Below, piece by piece: positions 25,232 through 31,039 of a stretch of DNA of 31,039 bases. The notes below the pieces were generated by a model. The model was not told the origin of the DNA. It did not search any database and saw only the letters and a list, made by a program, of their open reading frames with translations. Source of the stretch: CAYZED01 sp964477445 (lineage in GTDB: Bacteria > Bacillota > Clostridia > Lutisporales > Lutisporaceae). A program made the position numbers and the translations under genes. How positions within the stretch are numbered: position 1 is the stretch's first letter; the number at the start of each line of letters is the position of its first letter. The stretch spans positions 1 to 31,039 of the forward strand of contig CAYZED010000029.1 in NCBI GenBank assembly GCA_964477445.1, written 5' to 3'.

Positions 25232-26470
25232 TTATTTTTTTAGCTCAATTCTATGAAAACTTTTCTTGCCTTTTTTAATGAGCATTTTGCCATCAACAAA
25301 ATCATCAAGTTTAATTGTTTTGTTGAAATCTTCTAATTTTTCGCCGTTGATTTGTATTCCGCCACCTTGTACCAATCTTCTTCCTTCACTTTTTGTTGGT
25401 ATGAAATTAATAGTTACTAATAAATCTAGTATATTCACACCATTAATAAATTCTGTTTCTGATACTTCAGTTGAAGGAATCGCTAAAGAATCAGCTCCAC
25501 CGCTAAATAGTGCCTCCGTCGCTTCTTTCGCTTTTAATGCCTCTTCTTCTCCATGAATTATTTTTGTAATTTCGAATGCTAGTGCTTTCTTTGCTTCATT
25601 TAGCGCAGAACCTTCAACATCTCCTAGCCTATTAACCTCTTCCATTGGTATGAAAGTCAACAGTGACAAACAATTTTTAACATCTAAGTCTCCAATATTT
25701 CTCCAGTATTGATAGAATTCATATGGTGTTGTTTTATTTGGATCAAGCCATACTGCGCCTTTTTCTGTTTTCCCCATCTTTGTGCCTTCACTTGTGGTTA
25801 AAAGCTTGAAGGTTAATCCATAAGCAGCTTCGCCTTCTTTTCTTCTTATGAGATCTGCTCCATTTATAATATTTGACCATTGGTCGTCCCCACCACACTG
25901 AAGTTTACATCCATGCATTCTATAAAGTTCTAGGAAATCGTAACTTTGCATAATCATGTAATTGAATTCAAGGAAGGATAATCCTTTTTCAAGTCTTTGC
26001 TTAAAACATTCTGCCGTTAGCATTCTATTTACTGAAAAATGAACACCAATTTCTCTCAATAATTCTACATAATTTAGCTTAAGCAACCAATCTGCGTTAT
26101 TTACCATTATTGCCTTGTCATCTGAAAAATCTAATAATGTTTCAAATTGTTTCTTAAACTTACTCGCATTATGGTTTATATCCGCTACTGTAAGCATCTT
26201 TCGCATATCTGATTTACCACTTGGATCTCCTACCATTGCTGTTCCGCCCCCAAGCAAAACTATTGGACGATGTCCAGCTCTTTGCATATGCGCCATTGCC
26301 ATCATTGCAAGGAAACTTCCCGCATGTAAACTATCTGCTGTAGGATCATATCCAATATAGAAAGTAACACTCTCTTTTCCTAACATATCTCTGATTTCGT
26401 CCGCGTGTGTCGCTTGTGCTATGAAGCCTCTCTCTAAGAGAACATCATAGACATTTCTTTTTTCTTCCAT
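25232..26470 (-). CDS. tyrS: Tyrosyl-tRNA synthetase
   Basis: A class I synthetase of 412 residues that charges tRNA-Tyr. The catalytic domain has YIGYDPTADSLHAGSF (HIGH-region variant), GGGTAMVGDPSGKSDMR, and KMGKTEKGAVWLDP (KMSKS-region variant), with YDFLELYRMHGCKLQCGGDDQW for tyrosine binding. A C-terminal S4 RNA-binding domain (about 345-410, LVQGGGIQINGEK) completes it. The second histidine of HIGH is serine here. I take ATG 26470, with AAGGG about 9 nt upstream; an upstream TTG abuts the ribosome site. It is controlled by the tyrosine T-box at 26895-27173, from which it is separated by about 424 nt of repeats. Confidence 0.98.
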   Translation of the reverse strand: MEEKRNVYDVLLERGFIAQATHADEIRDMLGKESVTFYIGYDPTADSLHAGSFLAMMAMAHMQRAGHRPIVLLGGGTAMVGDPSGKSDMRKMLTVADINHNASKFKKQFETLLDFSDDKAIMVNNADWLLKLNYVELLREIGVHFSVNRMLTAECFKQRLEKGLSFLEFNYMIMQSYDFLELYRMHGCKLQCGGDDQWSNIINGADLIRRKEGEAAYGLTFKLLTTSEGTKMGKTEKGAVWLDPNKTTPYEFYQYWRNIGDLDVKNCLSLLTFIPMEEVNRLGDVEGSALNEAKKALAFEITKIIHGEEEALKAKEATEALFSGGADSLAIPSTEVSETEFINGVNILDLLVTINFIPTKSEGRRLVQGGGIQINGEKLEDFNKTIKLDDFVDGKMLIKKGKKSFHRIELKK

Positions 26471-26501
26471 TTTCTTCAACCCTTTCGATTTTTTATATTT
26501 T

Positions 26502-26680
26502 TAACGCTCTATAAAAAAAATAGCACGAGCAGTTTTTGAGTAGATAGTTTTGTTTTAGAGAAGGCACAAGATAATGTCATACGAATTTGCTAACGCACTA
26601 TAAAACAAAATAGCACTAGCAGTTTTTGAGTAGATAGTTTTGTTTTAGAGAAGGCACGAGATACTGTCATACGAATTTGT
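26502..26680. repeat. Tandem 89/90-nt direct repeat in the tyrS leader
   Basis: Two head-to-tail copies (26502-26590 and 26591-26680) differ at only a handful of positions and by one base in length. Each begins TAACGC-CTATAAAA and ends CATACGAATTTG. Within each, AAGGCACRAGAT and CATACGAATTTG resemble the words AAGGCACAGGA and CATAAGAATTTGCG found at 1-270. They lie in the transcribed leader between the T-box and tyrS. No protein is encoded. Confidence 0.93.
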
Positions 26681-26719
26681 GACAATGAATATAGTTTTAT
26701 ATTAAGCACAAATTAGTAT
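26669..26719. repeat. Imperfect palindrome related to the 144-193 unit
   Basis: Arms ATACGAATTTGTG (26669-26681) and CACAAATTAGTAT (26707-26719) pair at 12 of 13 positions around a 25-nt loop. The arms resemble ATAAGAATTTGCGT at 144-157, so the same palindromic unit occurs at both ends of the window. Confidence 0.75.
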
Positions 26720-26761
26720 TGGAGCGACGCGTATTTATATCTTTTCATAACTGCAAACGCT

Positions 26762-26855
26762 ATCCGAATTAATGCGACTCTATCGCTTGAATATCGACTT
26801 TTTAAAGCGACTATGGCCGCTTTTCAGTCGAAAGAGTCACTTTATTAATTCGGAT
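26762..26855. repeat. Long interrupted palindrome in the tyrS leader
   Basis: Nested stems: ATCCGAATTAAT (26762-26773) with ATTAATTCGGAT (26844-26855), GACTCT (26776-26781) with AGAGTC (26833-26838), CGAC (26795-26798) with GTCG (26827-26830), and AAAGCG (26804-26809) with CGCTTT (26818-26823). The transcript would form a 94-nt rod-like hairpin between the T-box terminator and tyrS. No known riboswitch motif is recognised in it. Confidence 0.8.
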
Positions 26856-26865
26856 GCTCATGAAG

Positions 26866-26894
26866 TAACGAACTATAAAACAAAAATAGCACTC
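26866..26894. repeat. Third, partial copy of the tyrS-leader repeat
   Basis: The segment starts TAACGAACTATAAAAC and ends ATAGCACTC, matching the first 28 or so bases of each 89/90-nt unit. It directly abuts the T run of the T-box terminator, so the repeated block begins exactly where the T-box leader ends. Confidence 0.8.
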
Positions 26895-26935
26895 AAAAAA
26901 ATAAAGGTCATGTATCCCGAAAGGGACGCATGACC
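26895..26935 (-). terminator. T-box terminator hairpin of tyrS
   Basis: On the minus strand GGTCATGCGTCCC pairs with GGGATACATGACC across a TTTC loop and is followed by TTTATTTTTTT. It directly follows the conserved T-box sequence, so it is the regulated terminator that forms when tRNA-Tyr is charged. Confidence 0.93.
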
Positions 26936-27173
26936 GTGTTACCACCCTAATTGATTATGTTTTAAGACAATTTCTCAATCTATTAATCTTAAAATAAAAT
27001 CCACTCTAATCCGTTAACGCCGGAAACGTCGTAACCTACTGAATCGACAATTTTCATTATCTCTTCCTTCAGAAACGAACTCGGAAGTGTACTTCACTTA
27101 TGCCAGTCAACGCCTCTCACCAAACGGCGTCTCTCTTAAAACTATTCATAAGATACTCTCTTCTTCAACGTTT
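26895..27173 (-). ncRNA. T-box leader riboswitch, tyrosine specifier
   Basis: The leader has the parts of a T-box in order. Stem I has a GAAG/CTTC base, a CTTATG/CATAAG upper helix, and a distal hairpin ACGCC/GGCGT with an adjacent GAGAG bulge. The specifier loop carries AGTA on its 5' side and GAAGTAC on its 3' side, so the specifier is TAC (27091-27089), a tyrosine codon. The antiterminator holds the T-box AGGGTGGTAACACGG, whose TGGT can pair with the ACCA end of tRNA-Tyr. A terminator follows at 26895-26935. Uncharged tRNA-Tyr should allow read-through to tyrS. Confidence 0.95.
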
Positions 27174-27179
27174 ATGCAT

Positions 27180-27208
27180 ATTATATACTCATGCTTATTT
27201 TCTGTCAA
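27180..27208 (-). promoter_or_regulatory. Perfect consensus promoter of the tyrS T-box transcript
   Basis: On the minus strand TTGACA (27203-27208) and TATAAT (27180-27185) match the consensus exactly with a 17-nt spacer. Transcription should start near 27173, at the base of the T-box leader. Confidence 0.95.
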
Positions 27209-27209
27209 T

Positions 27210-27266
27210 CATAAGCCGATTATCGAATTTCTGAATTCATAAGTCGATTATCGAAATTCTGAAAAG
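27210..27266. repeat. 28-bp tandem repeat next to the tyrS -35 box
   Basis: Two copies with a 28-bp period start CATAAGCCGATTATCGAA (27210) and CATAAGTCGATTATCGAA (27238). Each contains CGATTATCG, almost a palindrome. The block ends two bases from the -35 hexamer, where an activator or UP-element contact could lie. No protein is known to bind it. Confidence 0.8.
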
Positions 27267-27299
27267 TTTTTAATGAAGCCTTTCCTAAAACTCATCCTT

Positions 27300-27338
27300 T
27301 CACTTGTAGTGATCTCTGCATCTGGCTATATAAATATT
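27300..27338 (-). pseudogene. C-terminal remnant of a YoeB/Txe toxin
   Basis: The last 12 codons of the antitoxin frame encode NIYIARCRDHYK, the expected C-terminus of a YoeB/Txe mRNA interferase including the His and Tyr of its active site. The roughly 70 preceding toxin residues are absent, so no interferase can be made. Confidence 0.7.
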
Positions 27339-27602
27339 TTCTTCATCGGCTACCTCAATAAGCTCACTTACTTTCCCTTTGCCTGCTTTTAATTGGTCAA
27401 TAGATTGCATTAATCTCTTATAGTCTGTCGGATTGCTTCTTAAGTAAATATTTTCAATCATATTATTATATTCTGCTTCAGACATCATCACTACATTTTC
27501 TCCTCGTGTTCTTGTAATAATAATAGTCTCAAAATCATTTGTCGCCTTTTCACAAAACTCTTTAAAATGCTGTCTTGCTGAAGAAAAACTTGTTGCAATC
27601 AT
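27300..27602 (-). CDS. yefM: YefM/Axe-type antitoxin fused to a toxin C-terminal remnant
   Basis: Residues 1-88 are a complete Phd/YefM-family antitoxin: the DNA-binding N-terminus MIATSFSSARQHFKEFCEKA, the strand ETIIITRTRGENVVMMSEAEYNNM, and the toxin-binding tail LKAGKGKVSELIEVADEE. Relatives end about there. Here 12 more residues, NIYIARCRDHYK, follow in frame; they match the closing strand of YoeB/Txe toxins, which end in a CRxHY motif with the catalytic His-Tyr. The simplest reading is an internal deletion joining antitoxin to toxin end. No intact toxin gene is adjacent. The ATG has an AGGTGG site 7 nt upstream. HicB lies 26 bp upstream on the same strand. Confidence 0.88.
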   Translation of the reverse strand: MIATSFSSARQHFKEFCEKATNDFETIIITRTRGENVVMMSEAEYNNMIENIYLRSNPTDYKRLMQSIDQLKAGKGKVSELIEVADEENIYIARCRDHYK

Positions 27603-27628
27603 AAAATCACCACCTTATATATTGCTTT

Positions 27629-28054
27629 TTATCTAACATGCAATTTATTTTCTAATCCAAGGTAATCAATTAATGCCGCTTGCAGTAATCTTGAAAAATT
27701 AACACCTTTCTCTTCTCCCAACTCTTTAATCCATGCTGGAAGTGTTATATTTGTTTTTACTGACTTATTGTCATATTCCAAACTTACTATATCAGGAAAT
27801 GTAGTTATGTATGACACTATATACCCATTTGCAGTCTCTTCTTCTATTAATGGATTTTCAGTAGGTGGTGAAATTGGATCTCCATCTTTCTCTGAGCCAT
27901 ATATATGCAAGTCCAATGCTTCTTCTGCATTCTTTTGTGCTTCTGCTAGTGTATTGCCTCGACTTATACAACCCTGTAAGTCCGGAAAGTATACACTATA
28001 TTCTGTTCCTTTTCCTGTTGGTTCGAATACGGCCATATATGTTAATTTTCGCAT
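27629..28054 (-). CDS. hicB: HicB family antitoxin
   Basis: A 141-residue antitoxin. The N-terminal half is a HicB RNase-H-like domain (YSVYFPDLQGCISRGNTLAEAQKNAEEAL), which normally blocks HicA. The C-terminal half has a ribbon-helix-helix type DNA-binding end (KTNITLPAWIKELGEEKGVNFSRLLQAALIDYL). The ATG has an AAGGAGCG site 7 nt away. hicA should lie directly upstream, but only its last 26 codons are left there (28083-28163), so this is an orphan antitoxin that may still bind DNA. It precedes yefM by 26 bp. Confidence 0.95.
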   Translation of the reverse strand: MRKLTYMAVFEPTGKGTEYSVYFPDLQGCISRGNTLAEAQKNAEEALDLHIYGSEKDGDPISPPTENPLIEEETANGYIVSYITTFPDIVSLEYDNKSVKTNITLPAWIKELGEEKGVNFSRLLQAALIDYLGLENKLHVR

Positions 28055-28082
28055 TTTTTACGCTCCTTTTTAACTTATGTCT

Positions 28083-28163
28083 TTACTTAATTCCTGATTG
28101 TTTCTTAATACTATTTAATGTTCCCAATGCAATGTCACCGCCATGAGCTGGAACGGTCACAGT
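28083..28163 (-). pseudogene. 3' remnant of hicA toxin gene
   Basis: The minus-strand frame ending at TAA (28083-28085) encodes TVTVPAHGGDIALGTLNSIK and then KQSGIK. This is the typical end of HicA (VPxH, then GTL-SI-KQ-GI) in the correct place, 28 bp before hicB. Upstream in this frame comes a TAG after two codons, and the first half of hicA, including its catalytic histidine region, is missing. Its first 29 bp overlap the last codons of the PAS-GGDEF-HD gene in another frame, which marks a deletion junction. Confidence 0.8.
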
Positions 28164-30078
28164 CTCCTACCAGAGCCCTGTGGATTTCTGTACTTTCATC
28201 AGGATTATTATTTAGCTCATCCTTCACGAACTTAATAAATTTTTCTGATAAAATCGGATCAAACTGGAATCCTGCCCATTTTTTAATATCTTGGAGTGCC
28301 TTCTGCCATGTAATAGCGCACCTAAATGAACAATCAGATATCATTGCTTCATATGCGTCTGCTAAAGATAAAATTCTACAACTTAAAGGAATATTTTCTC
28401 CTACAAGTCCATAAGGATATCCTTTTCCATCCCATCTTTCATGATGCTTTAATATCCAGTCCGCAAAATTTCTCATGTCGTCACTCTCTATTGCCAATCT
28501 GTAGCCAATCTCAGGATGTTTCTTTAGCTCTGCAAACTCATCTTCGGTTAGAGTCTCTTCTTTCAATATTATTTTGTCTGGCACCGCAACTAATCCCACA
28601 TCATGAAACCTAGAGAACGTCTCCATGATTTTACATTCGTCTTCTGTGAAACCTAGTTTTCCAGAAAACCACAAAACTGTAAAAGCTAAACGTTTGACTC
28701 TCACCTCACTAAGTATTCCTCTTAGTATCAAAGAGTTCACCCAACTTTTACATAGTAAATTTCTGATTTCTGATTTTGTTTCTCTTTTTACTCGGTACAT
28801 CTTTTCGTCAGCTTCTTTTATACTCAATCTAATTTTTGACTGATTGCTACAAATTGCTGTTCCAACAGACACTGAAAGAATTATTGTTTTACTGGATTCA
28901 TTAAACCAATTTATGTTTTCATATATTTCTTCAATTACAGTGTCTAGGTTTTTTCGACTTCTGCTATAAGTTAATAACACAAATTCATCTCCGCCTATTC
29001 GCGCCATGAAACAAATCCCTCTGGATGTTGCTTTTATGCATTCTCCAGCCGCAATTATGAGCTCATCTCCAGCAGAATGCCCTAATGTATCATTAGTGAG
29101 TTTCAAACCATTGATATCAAAAACCGCAACTCCGACGTACTTTCTTTTTCCTATTTCAATTCTGTTCAATTCCTCTTCATAATAATATCTGTTGTAAAGT
29201 CCTGTAAGCTTGTCGTAAAAACCAATATTTTTTAGTTCTTTTTCGTATGCCTTTCTTTCTGATATGTCCCGTTTTGTAATGTATATAAAAGATTCTTCAT
29301 TGAGTTCTATCTTTGCTATAGTATTTTCTGTAAAAAACAAACATCCATTTGCATCCTTATTCAACCACTCATATCTTATACTATCAGCTTGTTCCACTCG
29401 TTCAAATATCGACTTTTCTGCAATTTTTGATAAGCCTCCATCTGCTTGTTTATGAGGTGCAAATTCTAACAATAATTTCCCTAACAATTCATCTTTACTT
29501 TTAACTTTAAAAAGCGCTACTGCAGCTTCATTACAATCAACTATTGTCCCATCTTTTATTAATAAGTTAGCATCTCCTACTTTCTCAAAAATCGTCTTAA
29601 ATGCATGCTTTGATTTATCTAGTATTTCCCCAAGTTTCTTTTTTTCTGAAATATCTGTTCCTCTAGGAAGAAGATAAATGATTTCTCCCTTTTCGTTCCT
29701 GAGAGGTTCTATTGTAAACTCAAAACATGTATACTCACCAGTTCTTCTGACATGCACTATTTCAAATGATACACATTCACCTTTCGCTGCTCTTTTCACA
29801 GCGCTGATAACTCTCTGTCTCTCTGGTTCTCTTTCCTTTTTGATCTCTTCATTCTCATTTGGATCCTTCCACCATGGAGTCTCCCATAAATACTTTCCAT
29901 AAATATCGTCAATTTTAATATTAATAAATTTCATGGCAACATTATTCGCGTCCAGAACTCGACCTTCTAGATCGAGAACACCTGCCCAACTGTTTGTATT
30001 ATTAAATATTGATTCTAACCATTTAATTTTGTCTGATTTCATTATTTCATGAACTTGATTTTTAGTATTGTTGCTCAA
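28135..30078 (-). CDS. PAS-PAS-GGDEF-HD-GYP signalling protein with degenerate HD motif
   Basis: A soluble protein of 647 residues. Two PAS domains (about 20-150 and 160-280) precede a GGDEF domain (about 290-450) with an intact GGDEF motif near residue 359, so diguanylate cyclase activity is likely. The C-terminal HD-GYP-like domain (about 455-625) keeps HHERWDGKGYP and ADAYEAM, but the first metal-ligand histidine is absent (EVRVKRL replaces the usual EHxxRL) and HDxGK reads HDVGL. Its phosphodiesterase activity is doubtful. The last residues, CDRSSSWR, are translated from the hicA remnant, so the natural C-terminus was replaced. The TTG start has AGGTGA 6 nt upstream. An IS end lies 87 bp upstream. 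Confidence 0.93.
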   Translation of the reverse strand: MSNNTKNQVHEIMKSDKIKWLESIFNNTNSWAGVLDLEGRVLDANNVAMKFINIKIDDIYGKYLWETPWWKDPNENEEIKKEREPERQRVISAVKRAAKGECVSFEIVHVRRTGEYTCFEFTIEPLRNEKGEIIYLLPRGTDISEKKKLGEILDKSKHAFKTIFEKVGDANLLIKDGTIVDCNEAAVALFKVKSKDELLGKLLLEFAPHKQADGGLSKIAEKSIFERVEQADSIRYEWLNKDANGCLFFTENTIAKIELNEESFIYITKRDISERKAYEKELKNIGFYDKLTGLYNRYYYEEELNRIEIGKRKYVGVAVFDINGLKLTNDTLGHSAGDELIIAAGECIKATSRGICFMARIGGDEFVLLTYSRSRKNLDTVIEEIYENINWFNESSKTIILSVSVGTAICSNQSKIRLSIKEADEKMYRVKRETKSEIRNLLCKSWVNSLILRGILSEVRVKRLAFTVLWFSGKLGFTEDECKIMETFSRFHDVGLVAVPDKIILKEETLTEDEFAELKKHPEIGYRLAIESDDMRNFADWILKHHERWDGKGYPYGLVGENIPLSCRILSLADAYEAMISDCSFRCAITWQKALQDIKKWAGFQFDPILSEKFIKFVKDELNNNPDESTEIHRALVGDCDRSSSWR

Positions 30079-30164
30079 CTGAAATCACCTCATTACATTT
30101 AAAGTCACAATAGTCAATTAGTTATAATCATTATATTCCTTAACAATAGCTTTTTCTATTGCCC

Positions 30165-30290
30165 GTGAATTACCCACCACTTATTTTCAGAGAAATTTGA
30201 AGTGGGGGCTTCTGAGAAGTTGTACGGTCAAACCGCCTGTAACTTCACTGGGTTTTTCACAAAACCCTTATCCATTGCTGAAACTAGCTT
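30165..30290 (-). ncRNA. Predicted omega-RNA (reRNA) of TnpB
   Basis: TnpB guide RNAs are made from the 3' part of the tnpB gene and the right end of the element, with the guide taken from the flanking DNA. Here the scaffold would end at ATTCAC (30165) and the guide would begin GGGCAATAGAAAAAGC on the minus strand (from 30164 down). The 5' limit is not visible from sequence and is set arbitrarily about 60 nt into the tnpB 3' end. Confidence 0.5.
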
Positions 30291-31039
30291 TGGAATACAT
30301 GAGGTGGCTTTTCTCAATATGTTGAGACTGCCATTAACGTCACTGTTTAGGAGAATGCCGGTGTTTGATTGGAACAGGCCTCGACAGATTCTACGGCGCT
30401 TATTATAGAAATCAGCGGAGATTGGTTCCAAGTCCAAGGCACTGCACCCAGAGGTGTAGGATTCTTCTTGCATCTGTATGGCAATTCCCTTTAATGCTGC
30501 TTTGTACTTCACCATATTTACAAACATTTGCAGCGGTATTTGCACGAAGGTCTTATTGTAGTTCATCTGATGTTTGATGTTTTTCAAATCTCCAATAAGG
30601 ATTGTACTGCAATGATGTGCCATCGCTAGCTCAACGACCTTTGTACTGGACTTATGGAGATAGTCCTTGATGTAGTTTTCTCGGTATGTTCGTAATTTGG
30701 CGATTTGATGGGTATCTTTGTGCTTCTTGCTCCCAGTCATCGACATGGCGATACTCTGCAAATGAGCAATTTGCTTGTTGATATGGGAGTTGACGGACTT
30801 CAGCGGTTTTCCATTGAGAAGATAGGTTTCGTAGCTATCCGCAAAGGAAAGTGCCGCAAGATTGTTCAATCCTAAGTCAATACCCATGATGTTGTTAAAG
30901 CCATCCGGAAGGCTCGCGGCTTCCTTGTTGTAGATAAGCACGAAATACCAAGCCTTCGCAGTGAAATCCCACTGAACTTTGATCTGCTGGATTTGCGAGA
31001 AGTCAACAAGGTGTTGGAGCTTATCAGAAGCTTCAACTT
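30228..31039 (-). CDS. tnpB: RNA-guided endonuclease TnpB (partial, N-terminus outside the window)
   Basis: The last 269 residues of TnpB are present; the reading frame runs open to the window edge. The fragment begins VEASDKLQHLVDFSQIQQI and carries the beta-rich KVQWDFTAKAWYFVLIYN. The RuvC-I aspartate is in MGIDLGLNNLAAL and the RuvC-III aspartate in NSDVNGSLNILRKA. In the RuvC-II position ILIGDLKNIK has glycine where most TnpBs have glutamate, and a glutamate is found instead in MQEESYTSGCS. The zinc-finger CxxC pairs are missing. This matches a known TnpB subgroup of Firmicutes. It cleaves DNA next to a target motif and helps keep the element in place. Confidence 0.92.
   Translation of the reverse strand, partial: VEASDKLQHLVDFSQIQQIKVQWDFTAKAWYFVLIYNKEAASLPDGFNNIMGIDLGLNNLAALSFADSYETYLLNGKPLKSVNSHINKQIAHLQSIAMSMTGSKKHKDTHQIAKLRTYRENYIKDYLHKSSTKVVELAMAHHCSTILIGDLKNIKHQMNYNKTFVQIPLQMFVNMVKYKAALKGIAIQMQEESYTSGCSALDLEPISADFYNKRRRICRGLFQSNTGILLNSDVNGSLNILRKATSCIPKLVSAMDKGFVKNPVKLQAV

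Larger units (their letters stand above)
30165..31039 (-). mobile_element. IS200/IS605-family element carrying tnpB, right end present
   Basis: The right end is clear on the minus strand. After the tnpB stop come AGAAGCCCCCACTTC and AAGTGGTGGGTAATTCAC, which pair as a subterminal hairpin (30200-30208 with 30173-30182). The element ends in ATTCAC at 30165, as in many IS605-type elements. The left end, the insertion-target motif and any tnpA transposase lie beyond the window. The flanking DNA beyond the end reads GGGCAATAGAAAAAGC, followed by the leader of the PAS-GGDEF-HD gene. Confidence 0.85.

Noticed and set aside
26502..26894. CRISPR array
   Set aside because: The repeat is 89-90 nt, tandem without spacers, and there are no cas genes.
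26480..27299. tRNA or rRNA gene in the long gap upstream of tyrS
   Set aside because: No cloverleaf with a TTCGANNC arm is seen; the gap is explained by the T-box, its promoter and repeats.
3336..30078. c-di-GMP (GEMM) riboswitch near the c-di-GMP genes
   Set aside because: I looked for the conserved GCAAACC and ACGCAAAGCC-type segments and found none in the intergenic regions.

Overview
The window is AT-rich, packed with genes, and reads as the chromosome of a low-GC Gram-positive anaerobe of the class Clostridia. The evidence is a HrcA/CIRCE-controlled groESL operon, a Rex redox repressor, a tyrosine T-box leader, a sodium-pumping decarboxylase, strong AGGAGG-type ribosome sites with many TTG starts, and a large set of cyclic-di-GMP and PAS-domain signalling proteins. 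The genus cannot be fixed from the sequence alone.

Layout. Bases 1-350 hold nested palindromic repeats and the probable groESL terminator. groL and groS (349-2351, minus) follow a perfect CIRCE operator and a sigma-A promoter. A four-gene minus-strand operon (6971 down to 2575) encodes a P-loop/Asp23-like protein, an OGG-type DNA glycosylase, a Cache-HAMP-HD-GYP phosphodiesterase and a DUF554 membrane protein. Next comes a minus-strand unit of rex, decarboxylase beta subunit and a 47-residue gamma-like subunit, ended by a strong terminator. Plus-strand housekeeping genes follow: an ABC-F ATPase and an RlmI-like rRNA methyltransferase.

From 12.6 to 22.6 kb the genes are mostly signalling: a REC-HPt protein, a CorA transporter, a second HD-GYP protein, YigZ on the plus strand, a REC-GGDEF response regulator, a 1583-residue hybrid histidine kinase with six PAS-like domains, and an unknown acidic protein. 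The kinase lies directly upstream of the REC-GGDEF gene. Its own C-terminal tail lacks an HPt histidine, so the nearby REC-HPt protein could complete a phosphorelay that sets c-di-GMP levels (inference). A rhomboid-like membrane protein and a FapA/DUF342 protein follow on the plus strand.

The last 6 kb is the accessory part. tyrS sits behind a complete Tyr-specific T-box leader with a consensus promoter, but about 424 nt of repeats separate the T-box terminator from the start codon. These repeats share sequence with the palindromes at the other end of the window. Upstream lie two toxin-antitoxin loci that have lost their toxins: a YefM-type antitoxin whose C-terminus reads into the last residues of a YoeB/Txe toxin, and a HicB antitoxin preceded by only the last 26 codons of hicA. 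The hicA scrap is joined to the 3' end of a PAS-GGDEF-HD gene whose HD domain is degenerate. The window ends inside a TnpB-bearing IS200/IS605-family element whose right end lies about 90 bp upstream of that gene.

The most interesting material is the pair of toxin-stripped antitoxins, the repeat family that has spread into the tyrS leader, the P-loop/Asp23 fusion, and a TnpB of the class with a relocated catalytic glutamate and no zinc finger.
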